Shown one piece after another: positions 1 through 13,438 of a stretch of DNA of 64,000 bases. The DNA lies in contig JAJEKV010000097.1 in the NCBI GenBank assembly GCA_021234155.1, positions 3,224,074-3,288,073 of the forward strand, in the 5' to 3' direction. Every line of letters starts with the position of its first letter. Positions within the stretch are counted from its first letter, which is position 1. The notes beneath the pieces were generated by a model. That model was not told where the DNA came from. It saw only the letters and a list, made by a program, of their open reading frames with translations, and ran no database searches. This stretch comes from Isoetes taiwanensis (taxonomy: Eukaryota > Streptophyta > Lycopodiopsida > Isoetales > Isoetaceae). A program made the translations under genes and the position numbers.

Positions 1-486
1 TGCTTCTTCCCGTGGTAGACATGTCGACATGCTTGGTTGTGGCTTCAAGGCTTCAATTGTTGCAATTTGAATAGCCAGCAGGTGTTATTAGCAGTCTATC
101 CAAGTAGTTGGGATAATTTGGCAAAAAAAGGGCTTCATTTAAATTCTACATGGATCATTTGGTCCATTTGGAAAAAAAGGAATCTTCTCATAAAAAAGGT
201 CTTGTTTGTTCAGATGCACAGATCCTTCTTGATACCCAACAACGAATTGTCAAGGCATTCAGGTGCTCATCAATTGCTAATGAGGTGAAGAGCCATATTT
301 GGGAGCACTATCTTCTTTCCGTGATTCACACTTACCGATGAGATTTTGTTGCTCTTCATATTGTTTAGATATTGTATTTGAGTGGGTGGTTTTGCTCGTG
401 GACATTCTCCCACCGAAGCTTTTAGTCCCCATTGTACTTTGTATCTTTCTCTGATAATAAAGGCTCAAGTCCTTCAAAAAAATGTT
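1..486 (+). mobile_element. LINE (L1-type) 3' fragment with poly(A)
   Basis: This is the end of a LINE ORF2 and its 3' UTR, cut off by the window start. The frame beginning near position 70 reads SQQVLLAVYP, followed by WIIWSIWKKRN, the tryptophan-rich block that follows the zf-RVT region in plant L1 ORF2 proteins. The LINE at 41-49 kb has a matching block, ALWNIWKARN, and the fragment at 37.1-37.5 kb has SQQVLLAIYP and LLWSIWKRKR. The 3' UTR ends with an AATAAA-type signal, then AAGTCCTTC and a short A run at about 480. The frame is interrupted, so it is a dead fragment. The family call is fairly sure; the extent to the left is unknown. Confidence 0.7.
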
Positions 487-552
487 CTATGGTTTCGTGA
501 ATTGTTATTTTTTATATCCATATCCAACTTCCCCCTGAACCCCCGTTATATT
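486..552 (-). repeat. SINE-like repeat, tail fragment
   Basis: Read on the minus strand, this stretch (AACGGGGGTTCAGGGGG, then GATATGGATATAAAAAATAACAATT) matches the tail section of the SINE-like family seen whole at 29.5-30.4 kb. It lies directly against the LINE poly(A), so one of the two inserted next to or into the other. Confidence 0.55.
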
Positions 553-3462
553 TATGCATGCCACTTCAATCCTAGAAGTATGTAACTTTGTCGCCTAATG
601 AGTCCATTAAAGTGCTTAAGAATAAACCATGTCTGTTGCATACTTGCAAATAGTATCACCCTATGCATCCAGTTTTAAGTTTGCACCAATGTTCCTAAAA
701 TATTTTCTTTTTTACTTATTATGCACAACACAATGCATAAATGTATTGTATTCAAATTTTTCCTAGCTAAGCATGTTCTTGACAGAGATGGCCCTAAGAT
801 TCCATGGTACCTACTATTTGCCCAAAAATATTTTGTTTTATAACCTTTTATTTGTCTATGCAATTCATTCATTCTAAGAAATATTTAAATTTGCCATACT
901 AACATGTCTATTAAACATATTATAAATAGTATCATCTAGCCTTGGGCTATGTTGCAATGACTTGAGATAATGCCCAATGTGCACAATAAAGAGGTTATTT
1001 ATTTGTCAAAAATCTGTTAACCATATACAACATTCTAGATCTATAACTAATACATGTTTCAAATTTATTCAATATCCATTAAATATTCTAGATCCACAAG
1101 TGCATTTTTGTGTCTCTTTTGGATTTTAAAGATGATATCATCCGAACATCTTCGACATGTTTTGATCAAGAAGCACACAGGGATGCATCTTCAAGGTCTT
1201 CAAATTTATGGGAGATAGGGTGCTCAAGGAAGCCAAGTTGATCTCATCGAATACCTTAAGCCATGTCAAATAAGAGAGGTAGAAGAACACGTGATCTATT
1301 TTTATATTTTTATTTTGACCATATGCATTATCCAACTCCAAGTTTCAGAAGAGGATTGAAGCCTTCTAAGTTGGCACTAGAAGATGAGGACACCATTTCG
1401 CCTCCGCTATCTTATGCCGCAGCAGTAGGTCGAAAGTGTCTTTTACGGCTTGCATCAATTTGTAATCAGAAGTTCTGCCTCCACATAGATCACCACACTT
1501 GCCTTCATCCCAAGCAAAGGTGAATTTTGTGAACGATGATGATAATGCACGCCAATGCCAATATTGACCCTACGTAAATCTTTGTTCTTTCCAATTTCGC
1601 TTAATGACTACACATATGTTACACTTTGAGGATACTATATTTTTTGTTATGCCGATGTCCGGAAACTTTTTTTTTCCAAATAGTATAAAAAAGACAAGGT
1701 TACACTTTTTCCCCACCAATTCTTCCACCACCGCACCTACTTCCTTATGTACGCTCTTTTATTAAGGATAGAAAAACCATGGCATTCCCCTTATATCATC
1801 CTTTCCTTTTTTGTTTCTATGTGGAATGCTCTCTGATTCTCACCAATGAAAGGTATCAAGCACACTTTTTATAGCTAGTGTCACACCGAGGCTTTTAGAG
1901 CCTGTATTACCATGTTCGCCATTTTTCCACCTAACTCAACCTCTTTTTCCAATTATAAAATGTAGACCGAAAGTAACTCCCAAACCACGCCATGCGAATT
2001 TATAGTAATCCACTCCAAAACCACTACTCAAGGCTCTATATAAGTTACACAATAACACACAAAAAAACAAGCTGCATCCTTTGCACCGCTTTGATTGAGA
2101 ATAATTTTTTTCTTAAAGCACATACTTGTCCTTGGCTCGCTTTTGATACATTCTTCCTTGCAACATGTAGATTTTAGAGCACTCTAGTTGATTTGGGAGC
2201 CACATCCCTCTCCTCCTTCCTATCCCCCTTTAATTCCCCCCATCCTCTTCACATATGTATATTTTTCCTCTTGAATTGCTTCCTCAACATTGCCTTTCTA
2301 GGCATTTAACTTTAAGTCATCCTCTTCAAGTGCAAAATCGAGTTTGTAAATGTTGTGAAACTGTTTCTATCATCACTAAGTAAAACTCTCCTAATTAGAC
2401 TTGTAAAGCAAAGATTCTCAAGACAAGCATGACATGATCTCATATTTTTGGTTCCCACTAGATCAATTATCTTTACCCAATCGAAGGGCTGACCTTTGAT
2501 ACCCCTAAGAACCTCATCGCCTATAGCATCCCGAGAGGATCACTAAAGACTATATTTGCCTCCTAATATTTAGATACGATGCAAATGAAGAATGTAGCAC
2601 TAAAACTAAGTAGATTTGTTCTAGAGTAATTGATTGTCTCAACTTCAAAGGAATATCTTGAGGTTTAGACGCATCTAGATTCTCACCCACTCCAATCTCC
2701 TCTACTATCTCATCCTCCTCCCCATTGCAAGGTTGTTGCTTGATTCACCAAAGTGGATAGTGAAACCGATGTCCTCGAGCTAATGGATGATGGTGGGTCA
2801 AGTAGATGAATCCTCTTTCAAGATGGAAAAATGAAGGGATGTTCTCAAGATGTATCTTCACTGAGGGGCACTCAACATGTTTTACATCCCTTTTTGGCCA
2901 TTGAATAAATGTTCCTAATGGCTTCCAATGTTATCCGCCTCTGATGGGACCGGGTCAGCTCAAAGGTCGAACTACGACTCGCCACTTCTATTGTCACATT
3001 CATAGGATCCACATCCTTGCCATGAAGAGTTGTTCTTTTCAAAATGTAGCCCCCCTACCAACAATTGTCCTCCCAAACTTAACCAAGGTTGTGAGGAAAT
3101 TGAATCGCTTTTAACACAAAAATTGTGGAAATTAGAACAACATATGAAATGCACAAAGAAAGCAAAAAAAAGGACAAAAATGGCAACCATAGTGTAGAAT
3201 TTTTGCATTTTTGGGACCTTTTGGGAAGTAAAACGCCATGGCACCATTTACTCCTCTAAATTTATAGATTAGCCACCAAATGTCGCCATGGCACCATTTA
3301 CACCCGTGTTGTAGTTATCAACACCAAATGGCCGGGGCACCATTTGATCCAAATGGCATCGTGACACGCCCAACGCATGTGTTAGCCATTTAACCAGATT
3401 GAAGTAAAATGGCTTTGGCTATTTGGAGGATTGGGCTTAAAGTGGCATGAGCATTTTCTTTT
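553..3462. other. AT-rich stretch with no recognisable gene
   Basis: I see only short chance frames here, none with a recognisable motif or splice context. A motif resembling CGCCATGGCACCATTTA occurs twice near 3.23 and 3.29 kb, with a third, altered copy near 3.34 kb, a minor local duplication. Confidence 0.6.
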
Positions 3463-3664
3463 AGAGAATATTTTGAGGTACCTATGTTATGCATTCTTGC
3501 TCGTATTGGTAAACATGTGCCAATAGGGAGTAGGACCCTTTATTAATATTCTCTAATTGGTAACCTATAATGAAAGGGACCACCACCGCCATTTAAGAGA
3601 ATGAATGAGGTGCCTATGTTAGTGGCATTCTTGCTCATATTGATAAAGATGTGTCAATATGAGC
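3463..3664 (+). repeat. Direct repeat, two ~68-bp copies 133 bp apart
   Basis: Copy 1 starts at about 3463 and copy 2 at about 3596. Both begin AGAGAAT and share GGTRCCTATGTTA, GCATTCTTGCTC and ATGTGYCAATA with scattered substitutions. The divergence suggests an old local duplication. No coding sense is evident. Confidence 0.7.
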
Positions 3665-5347
3665 AGTGTATTGATAACAATGGCACCCCATTAACATTTT
3701 CAAATGGCGCCATGGCTAATTTAGCACCTAACAAGATAAAACTTGTAGTTTTGGATTCAACCAGAATAAACCGGATACTCATTTTGGAGTGTGTATTAGT
3801 CAAGGAAATTTTAAGACTCCTAACAACATTGGTAGAATTGAACCCGTGAGCACCCATTGCACAAAATTTTTGAAATAAAACTTATATAGCGCATTCACAA
3901 TTGGGTGCAAAGAGACTTTACTTGATATTGCTCGATCCATTATAGTTGAAGGCTTAATCGAGATGGATGCACGAAACTTCAACTTAAAAATGCTACGACT
4001 ACTAGAAAGCATCCGGCGCCAAAGATCCGGGCCAAGGTAGCGCTTTGCAAAGAAGATATTGTCAACAAAGACGATAGCGCGCCTCTTCAAAAGATCTACC
4101 AACGCTCGCGGCAAAAGATGGGCACGCCAATGGCGCCATCGCAACAATGCGAGACGAAATGCTTAAGATAGTGATAGCGCTTTGTCTGACTATGTCTCTT
4201 TTTATGAGGGCAACGCTTACAAAGACGGCATTTATAGGAGAGGACGAAAAACGTCAAGCCCTCAAGCTTTTTAAATTTCAAATCAAATTTGGGGAACGCT
4301 TGAAAATCAAAATTTGGGCGTGGGCTTAAATTTTCAAATTTGGGGGGCAAAGTGTTTTGAATTTTTAAATTTCGCCACAATGAAGAAGAGGCGCCGGGAG
4401 ACGAGGCCATGACCTAAAAACTCTTTGCAGCGTGATTCGCCACAGCTGGCAAGGCTTGCCCGGAAATTATAATAAGAAGTCACTGGTCCTCGCGAACTTG
4501 CTCCTACCGCTCAAGCACAAGTACCCCGTGTATAGGAGTGTTCGACATTCGGGTGCTTTTGGCGAGCTACGTTGATTCATAAAAGGTTCTCAGATCGTGG
4601 TTCAAATATGATCCTTTCAAACAACAAGGTTTGAAGGGGATTTTTGGTAGGCTAGACTGCTGGGTTCAATCCTATCCCTGTTGCAAATTTTGCGTCCCAA
4701 AGATCAAGGTGTTGTTGAAGGTGGAGGTGATGAACATGCACAAAACAAAGCCAAGCCCAATCTAAATTACATGAGATTGATGATGTTGACTACAAGGCTA
4801 TTAGAGAAGCTAAGTTCGCCCCCACAATCTCGATGAAGTCGACTCACTATACAAGCATTTGATTTTGATCACATCACGGCAGCCGGCCATCTAACCTATT
4901 ATCGGCACCCTGGATCCCTCGACATGTGGAGAAAAACTTTGTATTTTATGTGTACCCTCAAAATGTAAAATAATATTTTTGTAATATAAATTTATCGAAC
5001 TCATTGATTGATCGGTTCTCTAATCGCCTATGGATGTGCAAATCTTGTTTGTTATAAAATTAATCTTGTTCTTAGTCAGATTTTTTTTGCATTCTCATGT
5101 TTCTAATGGCGCCTTTATAATGGCACTTCACATGCAAGAATACACATAACGGGCACCATAATAGCTCAAAATTGGTCATAGAAAAGACTAAAAAATAATT
5201 TTGTCCCTAATTGAATCACTAAAATTTCATTTTAATGAAATTGTGCTTTATATGTGAACCTAGTTTCAACAAAATCAAGCTTTAGGTTAGCTTTACCAAC
5301 ATAATTGAACCCTTCTTTTATTGAATTCATTATGTTAGCTATTAAGA
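3665..5347. other. No recognisable gene; 115-codon minus frame unassigned
   Basis: A minus-strand open frame spans 3800-4147 and a shorter one 4096-4410, in a locally GC-richer patch. Neither shows a domain or motif I know, and neither is framed by clear splice sites. I regard both as chance or relic frames. Confidence 0.45.
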
Positions 5348-5447
5348 AAGACTATATTCAAGAATAAAGTTCAAGGTTGACGAAAAGACTATATTCAAGA
5401 ATAAAGTTCAAGGTTGACTAAAGACTATATTCAAGAATAAAGTTCAC
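5348..5447 (+). repeat. Tandem repeat, three units of 35-37 bp
   Basis: The unit AAAGACTATATTCAAGAATA followed by AAGTTCAAGGTTGAC occurs three times in a row with one or two changes, starting near 5348, 5384 and 5420. Such low divergence indicates recent slippage or unequal exchange. Confidence 0.85.
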
Positions 5448-8400
5448 GAATCATACATAGACACCGTAATATGAGAGACTAAAAAACTAGAGAAGACACA
5501 ACCCTTAGGTAAAACCACCATACACAAGAAAAATCATCTCTCTTGTAATTACTTTGAGGCTGCTTGGTCACTTCATCATGATCAACATACTCCATCATAT
5601 CTAGCTACTCATCACTTGACATCAAGTTGTGTATGCCACACAATATGGCGTTTAGGAAGAGAGATAGTAGAAATACCATTTTCTCGATAATCTTGCAACC
5701 GTAAGAACCGTGCTCATATGAATTTTGCAACTCCACTTTTTCAGAGTAGCCTTCTTCACTAACCCTCCACGAAATAAACGAGCCAATTCGGGCCATAATT
5801 GAGGTCCAACTTCAACCAAGAACCACTTTTCACCACAATACAATCTTCAATGACACTTAACATTTTATATATGTAAAATGTATTTGGTCTTGTTAAATTT
5901 TCTACATAGAAGTTGACCTAAATTAAAAGATAATTAAATAATTACAAGTGGTTAGTGTAAATTACAAAGCCACTTAGTCATAATGAGTGTCATAACATAC
6001 TAGTTTTAACATAAAGTGCATTTTATGCAATTTGACCATCACGACCGGGGTCTATTCTTCAAGAACAATAGCTGCCAAATGGTCTTTTGCTTTCCCAACT
6101 AAGACCCTACATATCTCATGTTCCTCGCTTGTCCTCCAATGCAAAATCCATCACTTTTCATCAAGAACAATAAAGCTAGTGAAATTCCCCAACACGCCCA
6201 CTACATCTAGACCGAGAAAGAATTCAAATACATTTTTCACATAGTGAATGTAGCCCACATACGACTTCCGGAAAGCCCTTCCGTAAATTGCCCAAATTCG
6301 GGGTGTAAAATATAAGTCCAAAGATGTGCCAATATGACCCCGATCAAGGAGTCGCTTTGTTTGCATATCGATCAATCAGAGCTGACCCCCCACAATGGCC
6401 CTCTAGAGAACATAACTACTAGCCTATTCCGTAAAGTGGGAATTAGAGGCCGATGTCACGTGGTTCTAAGCCTATAAAAGGTCATAAGTTTTTCGACAAT
6501 ATCCGCTGGCAATTCAAAAATAAAACTTTCAAAACCGGATTTAAACCTTACAACCTTATTAAACCTTATGCATGAAAACTCTTATTTATGAATTAGAACC
6601 TTTTTTCCCATAAAAACTTGGGAAAAGCATTTGGTGCAGACGTAATGGTTTTCAAGGGGCTATTTCAACAATTTTAAAGATAGATGAAAAGATAGGTACA
6701 TGACTTGCAAATATGCCTATCCACAGCTTCCTTTGACGCTCGAGGCGCCTTCATACTGGACCAAAAATGCAAACTTAATCTTTGTCCTTTTTTCCACTAC
6801 CAATTGTACCTATTTGAACTTGAATGTATCTCATTTGTTTCCAATGTATTTATCCTTTCTCTAAAATGATTGTAAAACACTGTGTGATTGTGTGTTCTGA
6901 CCTTGAAGAAGATTTGAATAGTTTTTAAAGACAAATAAATAGGGTAGTACTTTTACGCGATAAGATATAGCAACATCCAAGAAAGACATATAATGTCCCC
7001 TTACATGGCAACATCCGATATGACATATGAAGCGGTCCCTAAATGTCCCAAGAGAGACTTAACACAAGACCTTCTAATTGCAACTGAAAGAACTAGCCCC
7101 AAGGAGTGGTACATCAGACGAAGGGCATCAAATGAATTTTAAAAATTCCAAAGTTCCAAAATATCCTCTTATTTTTACCACAAAGGCATATCACAGATTG
7201 GCATTAGGGTCATTTAACCAATTTCTAAAAATACAAAATACTATCAAAAGGCATCTGGGAATTTTCTTCAAAACTTAAAAGCACTTTGTGAAATACAAGC
7301 ATTTGAAGTTTTTCCTATAGATAACAAGTACCATAAATTTAAGGTGAGTTGCAAAATGTGCAAAACATTTTTGCAAACCAGTGGGTTTCAAATTAATACC
7401 ATTGTTATGAATTTTGCTAAGAAAAAAACTTTTTGTTCTAGCGTCAATACATTCATTGATTATCAGCGTCTTATTATGGATGGCATCTTTTTCAGTCACA
7501 ATGTCAACCCAAGTTAAATCTATAGGAGAGAGTAGGAGACCGACTTTGTATCAAGGCCATCGTCAGTTCAACTGATGAATGACCTCAAAACCCAGCCTAA
7601 TAATTGCAGTTCAACTGGTGAAAAAACCAGATAGATGTTCCCGAGAGTTTTGCTGGAATGAGGGATGAAAAGGTGCAAGTTTTATTTTTTTTCCAAACCA
7701 TTGGTCAAAATTAGCTGCTTCCAGAGAATGTCTAAAAAGTCTTGTCACCGTTCTTCCAGCAGGCACTTTGTATCATTTACTTCCTGCCACAGGCAACAAA
7801 CCGCTGACCAGCTTTAGAGCATGGAAAAATGAGTTATAAGAGACTCGAATGCAAGCGCATATTTTCATCATTCAAAAGCATGTAATAAGAATTAAAACAA
7901 AGAATTGTATTGCCAGCATGGCTATACAAAGTTTTGATGTATCCCAGCCCCTTTTGAATGTGTGTTATCATAAAGATTGCTAATTTTGAGTAGAATTCAA
8001 GTTGAAAACAGCAACTGAGCTTCCACAACACCTATATGTGGGAAATCATTATCAGTAAACCTAACAAAAGAAAATGAGACTGACAAAATATGCACAAAGT
8101 ATTTCATAGATCACAGACTGTTTGTACTTTTTCCAACCACAAGGACAAGCTTTTGTTATGGCTAACTTCACTTGATTGCCCTAAATTCCTGGATACGCCT
8201 GGGCTTCCATCGTCCCCCATCATAGTCTCAATCTGTCCCACATAGTAGCATAGCATAGCACTACAACCACTACAGAAGGTTAGATGTTATGTACCCTCAT
8301 GAAAAGTTTTGAACAGGCTTTCCTTCAGCCTCCAACTTTACACGCTCATATGCCTCTTTGCCCATCCATACTTGGAAAAAACTTGTTCAACGTCCAGAGA

Positions 8401-8555
8401 GTGCAGCCATTTTGATGAAACCTCAGCCTCTGCCGGGTCCCTAATTGCTGAATCCTCATCACCCGTAATTGTTATTCTCAAATGGTTTGCATATCCAAAC
8501 TACCTTAATCAATCAAAATATATCCCCAGCTAGAATATATCCCTAGAACTCCAGT
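5448..8555. other. AT-rich stretch with no recognisable gene
   Basis: There are only short frames without motifs, and no RNA gene, long repeat or transposon end that I can identify. Splice-like sequences occur but cannot be linked to a coding frame. Confidence 0.55.
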
Positions 8556-8730
8556 TTAGGTTGGCCATAGTAATAGAAACATTCGCTTTGCTGAACAACG
8601 TCTTCCGTCCTGTTCCAGTCCAAAACCCGGTGGCACCGTTGATGGCGGCCTCCGGCATCGGAATCGCAGCGCTAAAACAATGCCAGCGGTAATACGGCGC
8701 TCTATAAGTTCGATAAAGTCATAAAGCAGG

Positions 8731-8963
8731 TTATGTGATAGTCCGCAATGGCAGCCCAAGCGGCTGAATAATTTGCGGATAGTGAAAATATGCTGCGCAC
8801 ATATCGCCTACCTGAGGGGCCATGGGGCCATAATCGCTAAAGCGAAGAATGTTTTCCCAGTTTTGTAGAGATTGCACTACTTTTCTACCCTTACGTGGTA
8901 ACTCTCCGCAAATTGAGCAATGCTGCGCCAAGTCGGACGGGCGTTTCAGTTCGATCTGCAATT
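8731..8963 (-). CDS. Exon-like coding segment, unrecognised product
   Basis: A 76-codon minus-strand frame begins right behind a strong 3' splice site: AT-rich sequence, then CACATTTTTTGATACAG, at 8964. The residues include QHCSICGELPRKGRK, a possible CxxC pair, and a hydrophobic-aromatic run GDMCAAYFHYP. It stops near 8731, but a second frame overlapping from about 8759 runs on to 8556, so one indel would extend the product. Upstream on the same strand, 9213-9446 holds another open segment of 77 codons, and a donor-like GTATGT lies at about 9183. I do not recognise the family. It could be an internal exon of a host gene or a relic. Confidence 0.3.
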
Positions 8964-9480
8964 CTGTATCAAAAAATGTGTTAGATACTTATATAAATCA
9001 TATCGAGACTAAAATAAATCCATAACTGAATAGCAATATTACATGTTGAAATAGAAAGCTGCTGACAGCAAAATGAGCTTTATCAAAATAACTGAAACAG
9101 TTATGTCATGGCTATTGCCAATGAGCATAGAGACATAAGCCCTTCTTGTATTTTAAAATGCAGAAAACATAGTTTTTAAGAACATACCGACTAACAAAAA
9201 TAACACTTATTTTCAATGGTGAAGCCCTCTTCTTCGACTTAGAGATGGCATCTGTAAAGGCTTTGACTTAAATACTGAAGTATCAGAAGGAAACTTATCG
9301 CCAGTATCAGAAGGGAGATTTATCGCCAGTAAACACTCTTTTGATCCGATCGAACCAAGATTTAGGCCTGATGATCCAGTCTCGAACTCTGGTCCGAGTT
9401 TACACTTCACACCGATGCTTACACTACGAGAGGAAATGGAGGGCAAAATGGTAATAGGCCGTCTATAAAGAGAGAATTTC

Positions 9481-12206
9481 TGCCGCCATAGCCAATTCCG
9501 GATTAGGGCTTTTTGTTGGAACCGTTGTACAGGTAAGGCTTTGCGAGTAAACTTTTATTATATCCTTGTTCGTTAATACTTATCTTCATTGACTTACACC
9601 CTTGGCTCATACGAGCGTCAAACGAGCGGGATAGTAACAACGCTCAGAAAACCATTATATGTAGGAAACCGTGGGGTATCCGACTTAGACTCACAAAATA
9701 TAGAGACTGGCTGGTCATAAACATCAGAGCTCACACAAATAGGCAGGCTATCAAAAATAGAGCCAGCAAGGAAATCGTGTGTCACTTGAACTCTCATATT
9801 ATGCAAGTCACCATTTTAGTCCTTCGTGGAATTCACTTAAACCCAATCGCGCTAGAATAGGTGACTTACCTGGTGATCTGTTAGACGTATCTATTTAAAC
9901 CCTTTGTAGAGTCAAGAAAGATCGCCCCGAATCCATGAGTTGTTACTCGACAAGCAAAAAGATGTCAAAGACTTGCCTTTTGTATTCTAGTTTCATTTTC
10001 CAATTTGCTAGTTCTAACATTGTGGGAGGGCAAATGGATTTGTAGCTGATCTCTTTATGGTTGGCTGGTCTCTATAACATCCAAGTGTCCTGCCAAGTGG
10101 AAAAACAACCTCGACAAAATCTCATTTCTTAAGCTCTAGCCTCAAGGTCTTAAGAAGGAATTGGTGGGTCCATTAACAGCTCGATCCCAGACTCCTGACC
10201 AACTGGATATTAGCTCATAAAGTGGATCAAACAAGGAAATTCCAGTGGATCCCAAGATGATTCTTAATACATTCAGATTCAAACCACAGCCTTGAACCTT
10301 GAAGTGCCCATGTGGATAGGCGAGGTGGAAAGGAAGATTGGCTATGGTAAAATCAGAAACCATAACCCTGATCTCTTTGTGCCATGCTTTAGCAGCATCT
10401 TTCTATTTTGCAAGGCTTTGAAAGATGTGAAGGTCTACTCTAGCCTTGCCAAAGCTGCATCAAAACTGTTCTTAGCCTGGCCCTTGACTCTCCCTAAATG
10501 TTGTATCTGCCATGCTCTGCCAATGATCTCTTCACTAGGATCCTCCAAAACAATCCCCATATTTCTTCCACTAATCGCAACGTCTTCATATTTTTATACT
10601 ATAAATAATATATCTCATTTATGATCCAAATTCTTTATGACGTTGCAATGTGTGGCATTCTATGAGCAACCCTAGCGAATGCGACATGGTTTGGCGTGTC
10701 TAACCTCTATGTGGTCACAATTTTAACTGGCATTATCTGCATGCTTTATGGATGTCATTTCTTTGCTGGCCCAGCCCACTTTTCTTGTTATGACACGTCC
10801 TCTGGTTTGTTTTGGCCCACAAACATAAATGGCAGGCTGTGGTGGATGTCGATGGGATGTAGTTGTGCCATCACTAGTCTAGAGGTATATTATCACACTC
10901 TGCATTTAGTATGTCATAACAGATTTATGGCCACAAATCAAAGTGGTATCTTTTGGCTTGGCCCTTAATAGGGCAAACTCTCATTTGTGGTGGAATACGA
11001 AATATTCCCTACAACATTTCCACCAATGGTGTACAAAATGGAAAGGCAAATGCAGTGTTGGTTCAATCAAAGTTGATTTCAGCGAAGGAATAGAATGAAT
11101 ACCGCACGCCCACGAGACCATTGCGCCAGCTTTAATCGATAAGAATGCAAGACAATCATTACTACTGTGATTAAAACCCAGCGTTTCAAGTGAAAAACCT
11201 TGGCGAATGATATTACCAGACAAACAGATAATGACTGACCTGGGGCCTGTGAATCGCGCACGCCATCTGGTAAACCAAATGATGTATAATGCCAAGTCAT
11301 GCACACGGCGCCCGAGTAGCTGGCTGTTGCGGTCTGAATGCGTCAAAATGATTCCTGACTATCTCAAAAGCAAACCTCGTAAGCAGTACTAAAGCAGCAT
11401 TTTGGTAAAGAAAGTTGGCGAAAGGGCCTTTGTGACTAGAAGAGTCATGGGCTTCGTGGCCGAGGAAGGATTCCAAGCTTCATTGATAGCTTCCAAATCA
11501 TTTTCAATCTCATATGATTTTTTTCTTTCCTTTTTGAAGGATAAAGAATTTTCATTTATAAATACACTCTTATAAAGCCTCATAGTAAATAGATATCGTC
11601 TTTGGACACATTTGAAGAGGGTTAGCTACAAAGTTCTTTTATCATAAGGCATGTAAATGGCTTCTTCTTATAAAATTTTTCTGCGGTATCATATAGAAGG
11701 AAGCATCACCCCTGAATACTTTTGGAAATTTCAGCTTATCTATGAGTATGTTTAGTACTTATGAGCCTATAGTGCATACATCTTACTAGAGTAAAGGAAT
11801 TCCTTCTCTTTCAAATGACCTATCTTGCATCCATTTCTTTGGATACATACCTAAAGAGGATCGTCCGGTTCCCAATGTAATAGTGAACATATTCATACAC
11901 CATATTCAAACAAATTGCAGGTCAATGCATTCCATTAAGCATTGTTCAAAGACTCTTCATTAGCCTTGCATAGTAGACATAGTGTGTTCGCTTTATCAGC
12001 GCAAGAGCCTTGTGAACCACTACCATGAAAACAAGAATTCATCGGGAGGAGAAGTTTCATCTACAACTTTTCACCTTCCACAATTTTGGGAACAATTTGA
12101 GTAGCTTTTTTTTAGACATTTTGAATTGATTTTATAAATGGCCCACGACGAATTGATCCTTAGACCCAATTTCTTACTTTCGTGCAATTTATATGGTTTT
12201 AGTAGA
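9481..12206. other. Mostly featureless; unassigned minus frame 10981-11346
   Basis: The minus frame at 10981-11346 (121 codons) lies in a patch whose base usage is less AT-rich than its surroundings. It has no motif I can name. A plus-strand sequence GTTGTACAG|GTAAGG near 9530 looks like a 5' splice site but cannot be attached to a coding frame. The rest shows nothing. Confidence 0.4.
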
Positions 12207-12613
12207 TTTTTTTTTTTGGGGGCGTCAAACTTTATTTAATCAAAGAGATCAAATGCAAATTATAAGCGCAAAGGCGAGAATAAAATCTTAGTGGATAAGC
12301 TTGAGACCCAACGAGGTGAAAAGCAAAAGCCTAAGCATAAGCATACATCCAAATGCTCTTTTAAGAGGGCAAGTGAAGAACAATGGTGCGACTTAGCAAT
12401 GTGACCTTGAGAATCTTGGAGAACATGGTTGTTTGCCACATCAAACCAAAAGTTACGGTCTTTGTCTTTCCCAGGATAAGCGAAAGGTCCAAATGACCAT
12501 CCCATACTTGAGATGAAAAGCGGCTTTGTAATTAGTCCAAGTACTTGGATAAATTGCCAAAAGGAAGCTTGAAGAAAAGGAATAATCAATCCCATACACA
12601 TGCAGGGGATCAT
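12207..12613 (-). mobile_element. Retroposed 3' end, probable LINE, with poly(A)
   Basis: On the minus strand the sequence ends TTAAATAAAGTTTGACGCCCCC followed by about 11 A. This resembles the LINE terminus at 37.5 kb, which ends AATAAAGTTTGCGTCCTT followed by A. An open stretch upstream on the same strand reads FWQFIQVLGLITK and continues without a nameable motif. A separate 25-A run on the plus strand at 12618-12642 abuts the other end. I infer a 5'-truncated LINE copy. Confidence 0.5.
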
Positions 12614-12617
12614 CCAT

Positions 12618-12642
12618 AAAAAAAAAAAAAAAAAAAAAAAAA
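12618..12642 (+). repeat. Poly(A) run of 25
   Basis: An uninterrupted A tract sits at the 5' edge of the minus-strand retroposed fragment. It is probably the tail of a different insertion or a second priming event. Confidence 0.8.
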
Positions 12643-13187
12643 GAGGCGGGTGTTCTATGGTCACCGATTCAAAAGCTTGCATCTTGGATATTGATCGATA
12701 TTCTAGGGTTAAACTTGTGGACAAGCACATTACCGAACATCAATGAAGAAAATCGCAACGAAGCGCCACTTTGAGCATGAAGTAGCTTATCCACTTAACC
12801 CCGTGGAGAGGAAGAGTTGAAGGGGCCACTTATTAAAGGAGGAAGAATATCGATTGTCGAGCAATAACTTATATATAGAGTTCACAATGTGCACTCATTA
12901 ATCTCCTCATGACAAACTCATATCAAAATATCTTCTTGGTGTGGCGTAATGGGTTGTAGATGATCAACAACTTTTGACAAAGAGCTTTATCCCATCACCC
13001 CAACAAAAAACTTTAGTTGAAACGCCTCCCCATAGCCGAGGAGCTGGCACGAGTGCCTATGCTGCAATTGTTGGATTCCGCCATTTTCCAATGTCGTTAG
13101 TCAATGGGTGCTTTATAACATAAAGGAATATTGTCTTCTAGAAATCCACCAACAAGGGTGCATTCAACAGAGCATTTTTATCGGAAT

Positions 13188-13320
13188 GAATATGTAGCAT
13201 AATACTTGAGGGGGTTCGAGGGATTTGGATATGGATGTAAAAAGTAACAAATTCCAAAACCATAGATCATATATATCCCTAAAACAATTGAATGGGTGTT
13301 ATATATATATAAAAAAAAAG
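13188..13320 (+). repeat. SINE-like repeat, tail section
   Basis: It starts GAATATGTAGCATAAT and includes GGATTTGGATATGGATGTAAAAAG and TATCCCTAAAACAATTGAAT, and ends in a TA-rich run and A tract. It matches the tail at 29851-29970. Confidence 0.7.
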
Positions 13321-13438
13321 ATCGAGCGGAGAAGCTAAAGTCCACATCATTTTTTTGATGATCTAGAAATTACAATGGATAGGCTAGAATTTGAGAAAGG
13401 CTGTAGGCTAGGTCTTGAATTATTATAAAAAAAAGGGG

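Noticed and set aside
4601-4680. GTTCAA-type B-box-like words suggesting tRNA genes
   Set aside because: No D arm or anticodon arm can be built around them.
8556-11346. Bacterial contamination or a cloning-host insertion sequence
   Set aside because: The first patch has a typical plant 3' splice site and both are embedded in plant-like DNA. I found no transposase or terminal repeats.
12260-12730. 156-codon minus frame with a run of phenylalanines
   Set aside because: The Phe run is the translated poly(T) complement of the 25-A tract, and the frame joins two separate insertions.
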